DNA from: Gonocerus acuteangulatus
Lineage: Eukaryota > Arthropoda > Insecta > Hemiptera > Coreidae
NCBI GenBank assembly: GCA_946811695.1
Contig: OX328128.1
Location: 75,028,531 to 75,092,530, forward strand
DNA length: 64,000 bases
Reading direction: 5' to 3'
Numbering within the stretch: the stretch's first letter is position 1; every line of letters begins with the position of its first letter. The translations under genes were made by a program, and so were the position numbers. Positions 1 through 12,995 of this stretch are shown in pieces. The notes beneath the pieces are model-generated. The model searched no databases, was not told the DNA's origin, and saw nothing but the letters and a program-made list of their open reading frames with translations.

Positions 1-879
1 ATGAAAAAATTTCATTTAAAAAAAAAAAAACACAACCAATTAAAAACCGAAGAAAGCAGAGTTTGAAAGAATGAAATCAACGCATTCTCCATATAATATA
101 TCTATCTCAAATCTTGCATAAGAGCAGTTACCTTACAAAATTTATCAAGCATTCGAATAGAGGCCTTACACTTACCACAATATTTCGACATATTTAAGAA
201 AAGTTCAACAAAATTCTAGTTTTAGCGCGGTTCCTGAGGGACCATAGGGAGGAAACCCGACTATGAGGTTGACACATGACCAAACCCCAACAATATCTAC
301 CTTTGCAGCCTCAACAGTCAACGTTCTCGTTATTTTTTTATCGAAAAAGTTAAAAAATAAATGTTAAAAAAACTTTTATTTAAAAGTTTTAACAGTAAAA
401 GTTTTTTTGGAACTCTTAAAATTAAGTACATGAAAATAAAAGTTAATGTAATACTTTTATTTATTTTAATATTTATTGAAATAAAAGTTTTGAGTATTTT
501 AATCAAAAACTCTAGGGTTTTCTTGGTTTAAAAATAAGTGAAATGTTCTTTATTTAAAAATGTATTTTTGTTTATTTACTGAAATATATTTGTTGATACA
601 AAACAAAAAATAAACATTAGTATCTTTAATTTATTCCTTTAAACTTTTTTCTATTTAGTATTTTAATAACAGTTACTTTAAAACTTTTATTTTTTAAGTT
701 GAAAAATAACAGTAAAAAAAAAAAACTTTTTAAAAAAGTTTCAACCCGTTTATTTTCGTATTTTTAATTTTTTTAAATGGAAATAAAAGTAAAAGTTTAA
801 CAAATACTTTTTTTAAAATAAAAGTTACCAATTATTTTCAACCGCTGATCTCATCTCAATAAATTTAACGTTTTAAATT

Positions 880-951
<72 letters not shown>

Positions 952-971
952 GTATATACATATTGTTGCAG
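1..971 (+). other. Intron of the DPP4-like gene, no exon seen
   Basis: AT-rich DNA rich in TTTAAAA-type words. Positions about 218-285 resemble the head of repeat family A (GCGCGGTTCC followed by a GGGAGGAAACC inverted partner), a solo fragment. A (TA)n tract ends just before the acceptor TATTGTTGCAG at 961-971. Confidence 0.6.
882..948. repeat. (TA)n microsatellite
   Basis: About 33 dinucleotide units directly upstream of the acceptor of the first visible DPP4-like exon. Confidence 0.95.
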
Positions 972-3325
972 GAGCGGGTGTCGAAGCTTGCTCTACCCCA
1001 GGTGAAGACCTTCCCAGTAGAAGTATCTGGAGGTCATCAGGCACAAGTCAGGCTCTTCTTACCTCCAGGACTGAGGGACACAGAGATTACCAAGTATCCT
1101 CTACTCTTGCAAGTGTAATAATTTTTTTATTTATACTTAACGTTTCTTTATTTAGTAATATATTTAAACGAACATGTCGTTTGTTGGATATTGTTCACAT
1201 TAATTCCTTTTTCCTCTGCATAAAATATTACTCTTTTCAGTTTTAAACTTATTTTTGTAATATAATTTGTATTAGGGATGGAAATAAGAAATATGAGTCT
1301 ATTTAATGCCTATATCTAACTAATATAAATAATATTTATTCCAATTTTCAAAATTATAATTTTACTTTTTGACTAAAGGTATTTACTAGAAATTAATAGA
1401 ATATTTTTAAAAAAATAGAGGCCCGGTGGCTTTGAGTGCTCCATGCCTAAGGTCACGAGTTCGATTTCCAGTAGGATGATTGCTTTTCTTTAAAACAAAA
1501 AAAGACATCAGCCCTACCCTGGCTAGAAAAGGGTAGTAACCCCTAGATAACCCATCCCAAAATTTGTTAACATTAAGAAATTGACTTTAATATTTAAATA
1601 AATAAATAAAAATTAACTTTTTACAATAAAATATTAATTGTAATAATTTAAAAAATTCCGTCACGCAGGAGCTTCATTACTTAAAACATGGTAATGTACT
1701 CTGCATTTGTGAATAATTTGCTTTAAATAACATTATATAATTACAAAATAAACACAAATTATTTATTTATATTTGTAATAAACAGCGGATTCAATTATTA
1801 ATTTTCGTTTAATTTAGTTCCCCAAGCTTGTTTTTTGTTTACAACACATATTCCTCATTTTTTTAAATCTTCTTGCAACCTCATAAGTGCTAAACTCATA
1901 ATATAAGTGCTAAAATTCAGTTTTACTAGCAATCTCCGCCTCGTTTAATATTAATTCCTACCATTGTAATTACCAGGTACGGTGGCCCTGAGACGCAGCT
2001 TGTCACCGAGAAATGGCGTCTTGATTGGAATACCTATTTTGCAGCCTCGCAAGATATGATTGTTGCACAAATTGATGGTATGTAATCTCTTATTTAAAAA
2101 ATAGGTTATTTTAAACCAAAGACGAAATGTATTATTATTGATAATTACATGCTTTACTTTCTAAATCAATATAGTGAATGAAGGACTACCGCCAAAGTAA
2201 AGATTTCAAAAAATGCCCAAATTTTTCAAAAACATATTAAATGATAGCTGAGAAGGGACCGGGCGGGGAGGGGTCTTAGACGCATATATCCTATGCCAAA
2301 TACCAAAGACGTCTGTTGGTCTCCTCTATTTTATTTAAAGGAGCTTAGGTAGCTTAATTCTAAGTTTGCACAAAGAGAGAACACAGAATTACTATTTTTT
2401 TTATTAAAAGAATTAAAAAACGTATACTTCCATTAATTCTAGGGAGAGGAAGCAGTGGCACAGGATACAAAACTCTACACCAGATTTACAAGAAGCTCGG
2501 AACGCTGGAAGTAGCTGATCAGCTTGAAGTTACAGAGTAAGTATTCGTTCTTAAGGGGGACTAACTTAATTTTAGTCCACTAAGGGTAGGGAGTATTCTC
2601 TAGGGCACGTCTAGATCGCTATTCTCAAGTCAGTAAATGTCTCCAGCATTTTTTTTTTCTACTAAGTTTTTTCAGTCTCTTCATCCGTCCAAAATATACC
2701 CATGAGTCCTGCTCCAGTCTCTTCATCTCCACATAGTTCCTACAGCAGACATCGGACACTATCTGCTTAGTGTACTCGATTAATAATCTTGGTCTTCCTC
2801 TCCCATTCCTCCCTTCCCTTCTTCCCTCCATAACTATACCCACGAGCCCTGCTCCAGTCTCTTCATCTTCACATAGTTCCTACAGCAGACATCGGACACT
2901 ATCTGCTTAGTGTACTCTAATCTTGGACTTCCTCTCCCATTCCTCCCTTCCCTTCTTCCCTCCATAACTATACCCATGAGTCCTGCTCCAGTCTCTTCAT
3001 CTCCACATAGTTCCCACAACAGACATGCTTAGTTTACTCTAATCTCGTTTTTCCTCTCCCATTCCAATGCGTATTTCATCTCTATATAACCAAGAGATTG
3101 ATTCTGAGGTATATTGTGTACTGATGCAAGTTTCCAATATGTTACAGGTACCTTCGAGATTACTTCCACTTCATTGATGCCAGACGAGTTGGAGTTTGGG
3201 GTTGGTCCTATGGAGGCTACGTCGCCAGCATGCTTCTTGCAACTCCGAACCAGAAAGTCTTCCAATGTGGCGCTGCCATCGCTCCAATAGTCTCTTGGCG
3301 GCTCTATGGTTTGTACAAACTATTT

Positions 3326-3385
<60 letters not shown>

Positions 3386-4478
3386 CTTTTGTATAAAAAA
3401 TTAGTTATTTACTTTTTATAATAAGAATAAGAAATTTGAATTATGTATTTGTAACCTTCAACAGACACGGCATACACGGAGAGGTACATGGGGACGCCGA
3501 ACATCAGCGACAACTACGCAGGCTATGAGGAAGCGGAGCTTACTCGCAGGGTTGCCAACTTGAGAGACAAGAGCCTCTACTTGGTCCATGGTACTGCGGA
3601 TGACAATGTACACCTCCAACACAGCCTGCAGTTGGCAAGAGCACTCAGTGAGGCTGGCGTTATATACCAACATCAGGTTGGCGAGAGAAACGAACCTTTT
3701 TAGTATTTCAGTGTGTGTGTGTGTATGTGTTTTTTTATTATTATTATTATTATTCATGCATAGGCCTGGTACGACCTCAAGTAGTACAATTAACACTGTT
3801 CAGACAAATGTAATTTTATTTGTGGTCAAACGGTTTCACTCTTTCTGTCATGAGACTAAGCTGTTGCACTCCTTTTTTTTAATCTCCCGCTAGTTGAGTC
3901 TGTATCTAGAATGTCTGTTCATATGATACCTGCTGTTTTTAAATATCAGGACGTTGGAAGAAAAAGAGCGAATCTCAAAAATCACCTTTTTTTAAATTTT
4001 ATTTTCTGAGTCAGAAAGATGTGAATAACACCAGGCTACGCCTTGTTTCTCTGGTTCGCCTTTAGTTTCCTCACACTTTCAAGTTAAAGTGAATAACACC
4101 ATTATCTATTAAAAATTCAATGTCGATTTCAAGAGCGAGCCCCGGGTCAGAAACTCCCCTCCTAGCATTTTGGGACCAATAAATCACTTGTAAAAATTAT
4201 AATTAAAACATTGAATTTCAATGGCATACTTTTTCAATCAGGTTTATGAATCAGCATTCCATAGAGTAAACATTTGCCTTTGCTATCCTGAAATTCTTGA
4301 AGAACATTTAGTTTGATTTCCCAAAATCCGGAATTTGTGATTCACCCTTTCTTTTCCAAGGACCTGATATGTTTTAATCCATTTAATCATTTCAATTTTT
4401 CCCTTATTTTTAGTTTCATAAAATTCCTTGATTTGCCTTGTTGGACTTGATGGTCGCATTCTTTTGATGTCACCATAC

Positions 4479-4538
<60 letters not shown>

Positions 4539-4708
4539 TTAAAGAGGTGATGTTTGTTGTCTAGATATATCCAGATGAAAACCACAATTTGAACGGTGTG
4601 AAGAAGCATATGCTGAAGTCGCTGGTGAACTTCTTCCACGCTTGTTTCAAGAAACAAGTTCCTCAAGAGAGTAAGGCAGGGCTCAGGAATGGAGGATCAG
4701 AATGGTAA
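972..4708 (+). CDS. DPP4: Dipeptidyl peptidase 4-family serine protease, C-terminal six exons (5' end off window)
   Basis: Exons 972-1114, 1977-2077, 2443-2536, 3148-3308, 3465-3676 and 4565-4708 join in phase, with AG/GT borders, into 284 residues ending at TAA 4706-4708 (855 nt). This is the S9B catalytic domain, an alpha/beta hydrolase that removes X-Pro or X-Ala dipeptides; family members are usually type II membrane or secreted enzymes. The nucleophile serine sits in GWGWSYGGYVASM (exon 4), the aspartate in HGTADDNVH (exon 5) and the histidine in DENHNL (exon 6), so the triad is complete. YTERYMG also fits DPP4/FAP. An intact triad argues against the inactive DPP6/DPP10 branch. The N-terminal beta-propeller and any membrane anchor would lie left of the window. 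The third intron holds a 134-bp tandem repeat and the fourth a (TA)n tract. AATAAA overlaps the stop codon (4707-4712), so the poly(A) signal may lie there or further on. The assignment within S9B (DPP4, FAP or venom-type) is inferred. Confidence 0.9.
1418..1612 (+). mobile_element. tRNA-derived SINE (family S1), intron 1 of DPP4-like gene
   Basis: Head contains a B-box-like GAGTTCGATTTCC; the body has CCTGGCTAGAAAAGGG and GATAACCCATCCC, and the tail is (AAAT)n. The same body recurs at 4921, 27085 (-), 27775 and 62961 (-), which defines a family. The head is diverged. Confidence 0.7.
2680..3062 (-). repeat. 134-bp tandem repeat, about 2.7 copies, LINE-derived
   Basis: Successive CCATAAC landmarks at 2828 and 2962 give a 134-bp period. 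Read on the minus strand the unit encodes a [24 protein letters not shown] peptide typical of the C-terminal end of non-LTR retrotransposon ORF2. The same unit forms arrays at 28930-29880 (opposite orientation) and 51295-51590. It lies inside the third visible DPP4-like intron. Confidence 0.85.
3332..3380. repeat. (TA)n microsatellite in DPP4-like intron
   Basis: Uninterrupted AT dinucleotides shortly after the donor at 3309. Confidence 0.95.
4480..4534. repeat. Compound (CT)n(TA)n microsatellite
   Basis: A (CT)n run passes directly into (AT)n, ending about 30 bp before the last DPP4-like exon acceptor. Confidence 0.95.
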
Positions 4709-4920
4709 TAAAACAAACGTATTATAATTTGTCATTTAATTATTTTACAATTCTGTATACCTAATTCGTACGTTGAGATTCGATGACGTTTTTACAAATT
4801 TTAAAGTGGAATAAAATGATTCACATAAGTACGTTGTTCCGAATATTTAAATAATTCGACAAGCAGCCTTTTTCAATTCAGAATACTTCGATGCTAGTAA
4901 AAATTTCCAGAATTCAGTTA

Positions 4921-5092
4921 ACACTCCGTGCCAAGGATCGTGGGTTTGATTCCCACGATGGGGTGGCTTTTCTTTAGAAAAAAAAATACATCTGCTCTAT
5001 CCTGGCTAGCAAAGGGTGGTAAACTATAAATAACCCATCCTGAAATTCTTAGTTAATAATAATGGGCGTTAAAATTTAAATAAATATAATTA
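4921..5092 (+). mobile_element. tRNA-derived SINE (family S1), 5'-truncated
   Basis: Begins within the tRNA-like head (ACACTCCGTGCC), has the B box TGGGTTTGATTCCCA, the shared body (CCTGGCTAGCAAAGGGTGG, ATAACCCATCC) and an A/T-rich tail. It lies just downstream of the DPP4-like stop codon. Confidence 0.7.
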
Positions 5093-6060
5093 TATAGGTT
5101 ATTTTTAAGAAATTATTAGTAAATGCAAGTTACATTACCCGCCTTTCTAGGGATGGGATCTCTGTTTCTCTCCGCTCCTCCCTTCTACCTAAGCTTTCCA
5201 CTTCTCCATCTTTATCTAGAATCTATACAAATCTAGTGATGTTATTGGGTTTTTTTTTTTGTTGCTGGGAATATGTTTTTTTCTGGATGGAACGGCTTCT
5301 GTCTCCAGTGGTATTCCTCCTCTCCTACTTCTTCCTCCTATATTTTGCTGGAATCCTCTCCAGCTTCATCAGGCAGGCCATTGGTTGTTCCTCGGTGGCT
5401 GCCAAGTGAATGACGTTTTTCTCGATCTGGGCTCCCTATCTACATCGAAAAAAAGAAAATCCAGTGATGTAGCGACTTCTATATATCACCCCTACCATGT
5501 CAAACTATTGAACTTTCAAATCGGATCAAACTAGAGAAAGAACTTATTCTATCCATTGACAAAGTAATATATTGAAAAATGGTCTTGTTCGATACTTTAT
5601 TTAAGACTTTAAAGGCTATTCTAAAGGGGTTAGAGTTGTGACAATTTGCGACAAGCCGTATCGTCCACAATCCAAGAGCAAAGTCTCGAATCTGAAATTA
5701 GGAGATTTTGCATATTCGATAGTTTGACATGACAGGGATGATATGAACATCAGTTCTTCCTCTCCTCATACCTATGTACATACCTATGTTTCTTCCCATT
5801 TTGTAAATGTTCTCTCAATATACAATTTCTATGCATCTCATACTCAATCTTAAAAATTGAAAACACATATTTTTAATTTAGCCACCATTTATAGCAGATA
5901 TTTATCATATGCATTCATTAATTATTGTAACTTATTTTTTTTTTAATATTTTTATTTTCTATATATCTATTTACATAATTGTTATTAGTGTTTATTCTGT
6001 CGGTCACTAGGTACAACCCCGATAAAAGCTTTAAATTCAAGCAAAAACATTAGCAGTAAT
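5093..6060. other. Intergenic DNA, no gene recognised
   Basis: Contains an open frame at 5259-5534 with no family signature and pyrimidine-rich low-complexity codons; I treat it as chance. Two CATGTCAAACTATTGAA / TTCGATAGTTTGACATG stretches near 5497 and 5720 face each other and suggest a small decayed inverted-repeat element. Confidence 0.5.
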
Positions 6061-6076
6061 AACTGATTTAATTTTT

Positions 6077-7138
<1,062 letters not shown>

Positions 7139-9820
7139 ATTAACTCTCACTGATTTAAATATTTCACATTTCTGATATTTAATTTTGTTCCTTTTTTTCA
7201 GTGATGTCTGTGCTTCATAAATGTCCAAAGAAAAATAAAACAATGAAGATATATATATATTTAATGAAGAAAATAAAAATAACAAGTATTTTTATGTTCC
7301 ACATTTAAAGACATATCGTCAGAACTATGGTTGTGTTCATCGCCAAAATTTTGTTTCATCAGTATTAATTAATTTATAACAATAATAATAATTTGTAAAA
7401 AGCAAAATGTGTAACTCAAAATAAGATAAAGTATTTATCATGTAAGGCTTCCAGAACAAAATGTGGTTCGCTCATTTGTGTCATTTTAATGTGTTTTTTT
7501 TTTTTAAATAACACAGGTTTATAAAAGGAAATCAGTTGCTTGGGAGGTATTTGGTAAATTGAATGTTTTAAGCTGAACTCAAAAATTACACCTATTTATT
7601 TCTCTTGCTGGATGGAATTTTACAAAATATTTCTTTAAGGTTTGGTCAGTCCAAAAATTCCACAGTTTTTATTTCCTGATCTGTGTGGTTAATTTTTTAT
7701 TTTTTTTAGGCTTTTTACGATAACGTAACGTTGTGCTGATAAGTTACTGTAGGAAAATACATGGGCCTTAATAACTGACTGTAAGTTTTTAAAGCTTATT
7801 TTTCAATTATGAAAAATATTAAATACCCCTGTCAATGATATATTTAATTAGAAATTTGAGTGATCTCAATATAAGATTTTAGTGTTGTACGATTTATAAT
7901 GTGCGTGTGGAATTTTAAAATGCACAAAATCAGATGGTAGTCTTTTGATAAAAGACTATGTCACACATAGGCGTTGTTTTATTTGGGAAAGGCTGTCGCC
8001 ATTTCATTTCATCAGGAGTTTGAAGACAAAATGTTTCAAAAGTAAATCGTGATTTCGGTGCATATAATTTCAAATGGAGCTCATTAAGAATCACATTTCA
8101 AATGGAGGTTATTAAAAATCACGTTTCAAATGGATGATCTGTTGAATAGAAGCAATCACATGAGACAATAATAAAGCCTCAACAAATCCACTAGGTGCAA
8201 AGATCATTAGGTAAAGTGTTTGTGTGCTTATAATATTATTTAATGAATATTTATGTAAACAAATATTTATTTATTTCAGTTTTTATGCCCATTTAAATAT
8301 AACAATGATTTTTGGGAGAGGTTTTCAACAGGCTATATATGTTTATGTGTGTTTGTGTGTGTGCATAAGTGACAATAAAAAATAATAACTACACGGTATT
8401 AAATTGCAAGCGCTCATCTTAATCTAATTTGACCTATTTTTTTAAACAAATAGGGCATTTTTAATTAAACATTTTTCTTTTGAACTATCTTAAGCCAATT
8501 CTTTATGGCCTCAAATTTGGATTGGCGGGTTGAATTGTTTTGTCTTCAAGATCCCGAAGCTTAAGCTAATCCTCCAAAAATCAAGCTTTTTTTACTGAAA
8601 TGTTTTGTCTTTAGGCACTGGAAGCTTTTTGATTGAAAAGTTTTAAACACTATAAGCTTAAACTAATATTTATGTCATCCATTATTGATAGCAATATTCA
8701 AGCTATCCTAAAAGCTTTCCACATTGGTTTGGAAGTAAATATTTTAAAATTCTAAAAACCTTGGTGAGCTCTTTTTTGGATAGAAAAGTTTTGGCTTCAA
8801 GTTTGATAATAGCTAGTTTGATGAGTTTGAATTACTTAGAATCAATTATAGTCACTCATTGTAAACTCAATGCAAAAGTGTGACATAGTAAAAAAATCCA
8901 AGACTGTTTATTTATTTTTAAACCATAAATCGTCATTTAAGTACTTCTTGTTTTTAGTAGGAAAACCTACTTCATATAAACCATTAATTTTGTTTAATAG
9001 TTACAATTGTTTGAAACAAATTTGGTAGTCTAGTTTTAAAGAACAAAATGGAGAAAAACTCGGTACTATAATATATAAGAAGATTCTCTTGTGGTCAGTA
9101 CACTGATTAAAAATACTCTAAAAATTGTAGAAATTGTTCGCCTTTTGAATCAAATTTATAAATGTCTGGGCCCTTTGCTCAATTTAGCTGTGTTAATTTA
9201 AGAAAAATTGTCGCTTTGTTTTATTTCTAACACAATAAAAAGTTAATAATAAAATATAATTGAGCTACTAGTTATGAAAAGGTGTTGTTTTCTGTCTCGG
9301 CCTTTTTTTTTTTTTTTTTTTGGTACTATCAAATTGTTCTGAAATTTTGGATACATGGGCATTAACCAGAAATATTTTTTTAACTTTAGCATGCATATTT
9401 TATTATATCGAAGAAATATAAAATTAAATCTAAATTTAGAAGAATTATTACATTTAGAATGCTTATTAAAATTCTACATGTATCGAGACATGTTTGGTGC
9501 ACCATCAGGAGCTTGTAATTAAAATTATGTTACTGATAATATTCGACAAAATTATAAAAAAAAACCCATGGAGCTAACATTTCATTGAAATATCTATATT
9601 GAGAAATCCAACATACCGGACAGATACATCTTCTGACTGTTTAGGTTATCCTATATCTGAGAGCCCCAATCAGAATATTTCGAAAACGGTTAGAAATATT
9701 GCGAAATTGGAAATTGGAAAAGCTACAAAGTTGTAGCTCTCATCGAGATCTTTCAAATGTATAAATTATAAAAAACAAAAATCCAGTTTTAAGGCGCTTT
9801 CATAAAGCTCAGGATTTCTC
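7139..9820. other. Gene-free AT-rich region
   Basis: No ORF, exon pair or RNA gene can be supported. The only structure seen is a short direct repeat of CATTTCAAATGGAG-like words near 8070-8135 and homopolymer runs (T run 9303-9321). Confidence 0.6.
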
Positions 9821-9824
9821 CTTA

Positions 9825-10389
9825 GGGTCATTCCATATCAAATCAACACACTTTTTTCCCTCACCATTTCAGATTGTGATGAAATTTGGTACATCGGTTA
9901 CATCCATAGGGAATAAGAAAACCACCAAATGTCAGCTTAATATCTCAAACGGTTTCCAAAATATGGCCTTGTAAAGTTTGTCAAAACCTGTCAAAATCGC
10001 TCTGCAGTACATCATTTAAAAGATCAGAACTCCTCTCCTATTTATGTTAAAAACATGGAAAGGGTGTCATTTTTTAGCTCTTTATATGTCCTTTCGAATG
10101 ATGTGTAACACATGATAGATTATGGGAACAACATTTTTTTTAAAATCAGAAATAAAATTTTAATTTTAAATATTTTTAAAAACGCATTTTTAAAAATTTA
10201 TATAAAATAGGATGAATCACCAGTATTTAGTATACCAAGTTTGATAATGAGAATGGGTTCATAGTCAAAAAAATCTTTTATTATTGGTGGTTTCTTACAA
10301 TATCTAAGTGTTTTAGTATAAAACGCAATACAAATTCCCTGAATGAATACAATCTAAGGTAAAATATTATAACACTTATTTAGATGCCT
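9825..10389 (+). repeat. Left terminal inverted repeat of the DDE transposon
   Basis: Matches the reverse complement of 12045-12609; both arms are 565 bp by my count, with few substitutions. The inner boundary is CTTATTTAGATGCCT. Confidence 0.9.
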
Positions 10390-10507
10390 GTTAACTAAGT
10401 AAGAGAACCTTCAAACCCTATTCTTTGTAAATTCTAATCATTCTTAAATTATAAATTAATGCAGTTTATAAAATTTATTTTAATTTTAAGAGATGAATTA
10501 AGCACTA

Positions 10508-11743
10508 ATGAATTCCATATCATTTACATTTTGTGTTTACATACATATAAATGTGAGCAGGCAATGGATATCTGTTGACCGATGTTCTTTAGAGACTATA
10601 GTGAAATCATCAGCCGAATTCATTGACATGTTTTGCAGCAAGTTGGAGATTTTAATTAGACATGACTTTGTTGCAAAGCAACAAAGTTTATACCTGAACA
10701 AGGTAAAAGACAATTTAAACTCCTGTGAGTTCGTCATAACACTGGATTTTGCAGAAAATTACAGCATGATTGTGCAAAATGAAGCACAAAGTTATCACTG
10801 GGTTAGTGAACAAGCTACAGTACATCCTTTCTTAATTTATTACAGAGAAGAGGGTAAACGCAAACATTTAAGCTATGTAATAATTTCAGAATGTCTTGAA
10901 CACAACACGGTTGCCGTGTACAGTTTTCAAAAGAAGCTTGTTCATTTTTTGACCATTAAGTTTGGAGAAGTTCCGCAAAAGTTCATTTATTTTTCTGATG
11001 GATGTGCAGCTCAATACAAGAACAAAATGAATTTCATAAACCTATGTCACCATAATGAAGATTTTGGCATTGAAGCTGAATGGCATTTTTTTGCCACTTC
11101 CCATGGTAAGGGCCCAAATGATGGACTTGGTGGCACCGTCAAAAGATTAGCTGCAAAAGCTAGTTTGCAACGACCATTTCAGAACCAAATATTAACACCA
11201 CACGAATTGTACGAATGGTCAGTTGTAAATATTTCTGGCATTCATTTTGATTACGGGACGCAAGAAGATTATGTCTTGGCAGATCGATTTTTGAAAAAAC
11301 GGTTTAGTGAAGCACTGACAATAAAGGAAACTCAACAATACCATAGCTTTATACCTGATGCCTCAAGCAAAAATAAGTTATCTGTGAAAATCTTCTCAGA
11401 ATCAACAGTTTCTTCTCAAGTATCAATATCACCACCAACAGACAAAATGATCTTGGCAGACTGTAATGACTATATTAGCATAGCCTACAACTCTAGCTGG
11501 TGGCTTGCGTATATAATCGACAAAAACGAAGACGAAGATGAACTAAAAGTTACCTTCCTTCATCCTAAAGGACCTTCTCCGTCATTTAGCTATCCAAGAA
11601 GACCCCATGTCTTAAGGCTACCATTTAATGATGCATTGTGTAAAGTGAATCCAACAATTCTAACAGGAGGAATTTACATCTTATCCAAACGGGAAATTTT
11701 AAGAATCAATGAAATGTTAACAGACTACCTCAAACACATGTAG
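10508..11743 (+). CDS. Transposase-like protein of the long-TIR element
   Basis: 411 codons, uninterrupted, the only long ORF between the inverted repeats. Candidate catalytic acidic residues lie in conserved-looking blocks: VITLDFAENY (about residue 80), IYFSDGCAAQYKN (about 165) and SHGKGPNDGLGGTVKR (about 200). These resemble uncharacterised proteins found in many copies in arthropod and cnidarian genomes. The role would be element excision and insertion in the nucleus. The first 20 residues look like read-in sequence: GTGAGCAG just before codon 18 resembles a splice acceptor, and no N-terminal DNA-binding domain is present, so an upstream exon may have been lost from this copy. The ORF is intact, so the copy may be recent. 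Assignment to a named superfamily is tentative. Confidence 0.75.
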   Translation: MNSISFTFCVYIHINVSRQWISVDRCSLETIVKSSAEFIDMFCSKLEILIRHDFVAKQQSLYLNKVKDNLNSCEFVITLDFAENYSMIVQNEAQSYHWVSEQATVHPFLIYYREEGKRKHLSYVIISECLEHNTVAVYSFQKKLVHFLTIKFGEVPQKFIYFSDGCAAQYKNKMNFINLCHHNEDFGIEAEWHFFATSHGKGPNDGLGGTVKRLAAKASLQRPFQNQILTPHELYEWSVVNISGIHFDYGTQEDYVLADRFLKKRFSEALTIKETQQYHSFIPDASSKNKLSVKIFSESTVSSQVSISPPTDKMILADCNDYISIAYNSSWWLAYIIDKNEDEDELKVTFLHPKGPSPSFSYPRRPHVLRLPFNDALCKVNPTILTGGIYILSKREILRINEMLTDYLKHM

Positions 11744-11930
11744 ACCTCATGTAGGTTTCACTATACAATGTTCAACCACTTTTTCACTTTGTAATTAAAA
11801 TAATTAAATTGAATTAAAACATATGCAATGGTAATGTTTGAGTTTAATTTTAAAATTATGTATCAAAGAGTTTTTATGTTTAAAAATACGTAAAATTAGT
11901 ACAAAGCTGCCTTCGGTTCTAAATTATTTT

Positions 11931-12044
11931 GAATAAGAACCCATTGCAATCCCATAATCAAACTTGGTATATTAATTAGTAATAATGTGATCTATTTTAT
12001 ATACATTTTTGAAAATGTTTGAAAATGCGTGTTTAAAAATATTT
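11931..12044 (+). repeat. Degenerate tandem copy of part of the right TIR
   Basis: AACCCATTGCAATCCCATAATCAAACTTGGTA here parallels AACCCATTCTCATTATCAAACTTGGTA at 12176, followed by the same TTTTATATA...AAAATGCGT...AAAATATTT order. It looks like a partial duplication inside the element next to the inner edge of the right arm. Confidence 0.65.
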
Positions 12045-12609
12045 AGGCATCTAAATAAGTGTTATAATATTTTACCTTAGATTGTATTCATTCAGAGAAT
12101 TTGTATTGCGTTTTATACTAAAACACTTAGATATTGTAAGAAACCGCCAATAATAAAAGATTTTTTTGACTATGAACCCATTCTCATTATCAAACTTGGT
12201 ATACTAAATACTGGTGATTCATCCTATTTTATATAAATTTTTAAAAATGCGTTTTTAAAAATATTTAAAATTAAAATTTTATTTCTGATTTTAAAAAAAA
12301 TGTTGTTCCCATAATCTATCATGTGTTACACATCATTCGAAAGGACATATAAAGAGCTAAAAAATGACACCCTTTCCATGTTTTTAACATAAATAGGAGA
12401 GGAGTTCTGATCTTTTAAATGATGTACTGCAGAGCGATTTTGACAGGTTTTGACAAACTTTACAAGGCCATATTTTGGAAACCGTTTGAGATATTAAGCT
12501 GACATTTGGTGGTTTTCTTATTCCCTATGGATGTAACCGATGTACCAAATTTCATCACAATCTGAAATGGTGAGGGAAAAAAGTGTGTTGATTTGACATG
12601 GAATGACCC
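12045..12609 (-). repeat. Right terminal inverted repeat of the DDE transposon
   Basis: Reverse complement of 9825-10389; terminates GGAATGACCC followed by CTTA. Confidence 0.9.
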
Positions 12610-12896
12610 CTTAACCAACATTTTTAAAAACTGTTTTTTTTTAATCCAAATAGTCTCCAAGTAATCAGAGCATTCTAAAAACTATTTCAGCTATAATTTT
12701 AAGTTTTATGCCAACAAATAAAGAATTTTTAATAATTGTAAATTTTGAGACTAATTTCTAATAATGTCAGTCCAACTACAGAAAAAAAATGTCATTATTT
12801 TCATAATTTCTTTGAGAACTGAATGTCATGAAATTTTAATTATAAAACAGGCATCATGGTGGGCACTAAATGTGTGGAGTGCTACAAGTATGCTTG

Positions 12897-12897
12897 C

Positions 12898-12992
<95 letters not shown>
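12897..12992. repeat. Symmetric (CT)n(AT)n(AG)n microsatellite
   Basis: A (CT)n block, a (AT)n block and a (AG)n block follow without interruption, so the whole tract is its own reverse complement and could extrude as a hairpin of about 95 nt. Confidence 0.95.

Positions 12993-12995
<3 letters not shown>

Larger units (their letters stand above)
9825..12609 (+). mobile_element. DDE-type DNA transposon with 565-bp terminal inverted repeats
   Basis: Ends are GGGTCATTCCATATCAAATC on the left and its reverse complement, with one mismatch in the first 20, on the right. The long arms (9825-10389 and 12045-12609) stay alignable over their whole length. A 4-bp direct repeat CTTA (9821-9824, 12610-12613) is the likely target-site duplication. 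Between the arms lies one transposase-like ORF. A 4-bp TSD with an acidic-triad transposase recalls the Sola group, but that assignment is inference. Confidence 0.85.

Noticed and set aside
2625..3019. Minus-strand frames with [13 protein letters not shown] peptides as a host gene
   Set aside because: They are LINE C-terminal fragments in a 134-bp tandem array inside a DPP4-like intron; the frame cannot continue across units.
5259..5534. 91-codon plus-strand frame
   Set aside because: Low-complexity, no family signature, no splice or neighbour support.
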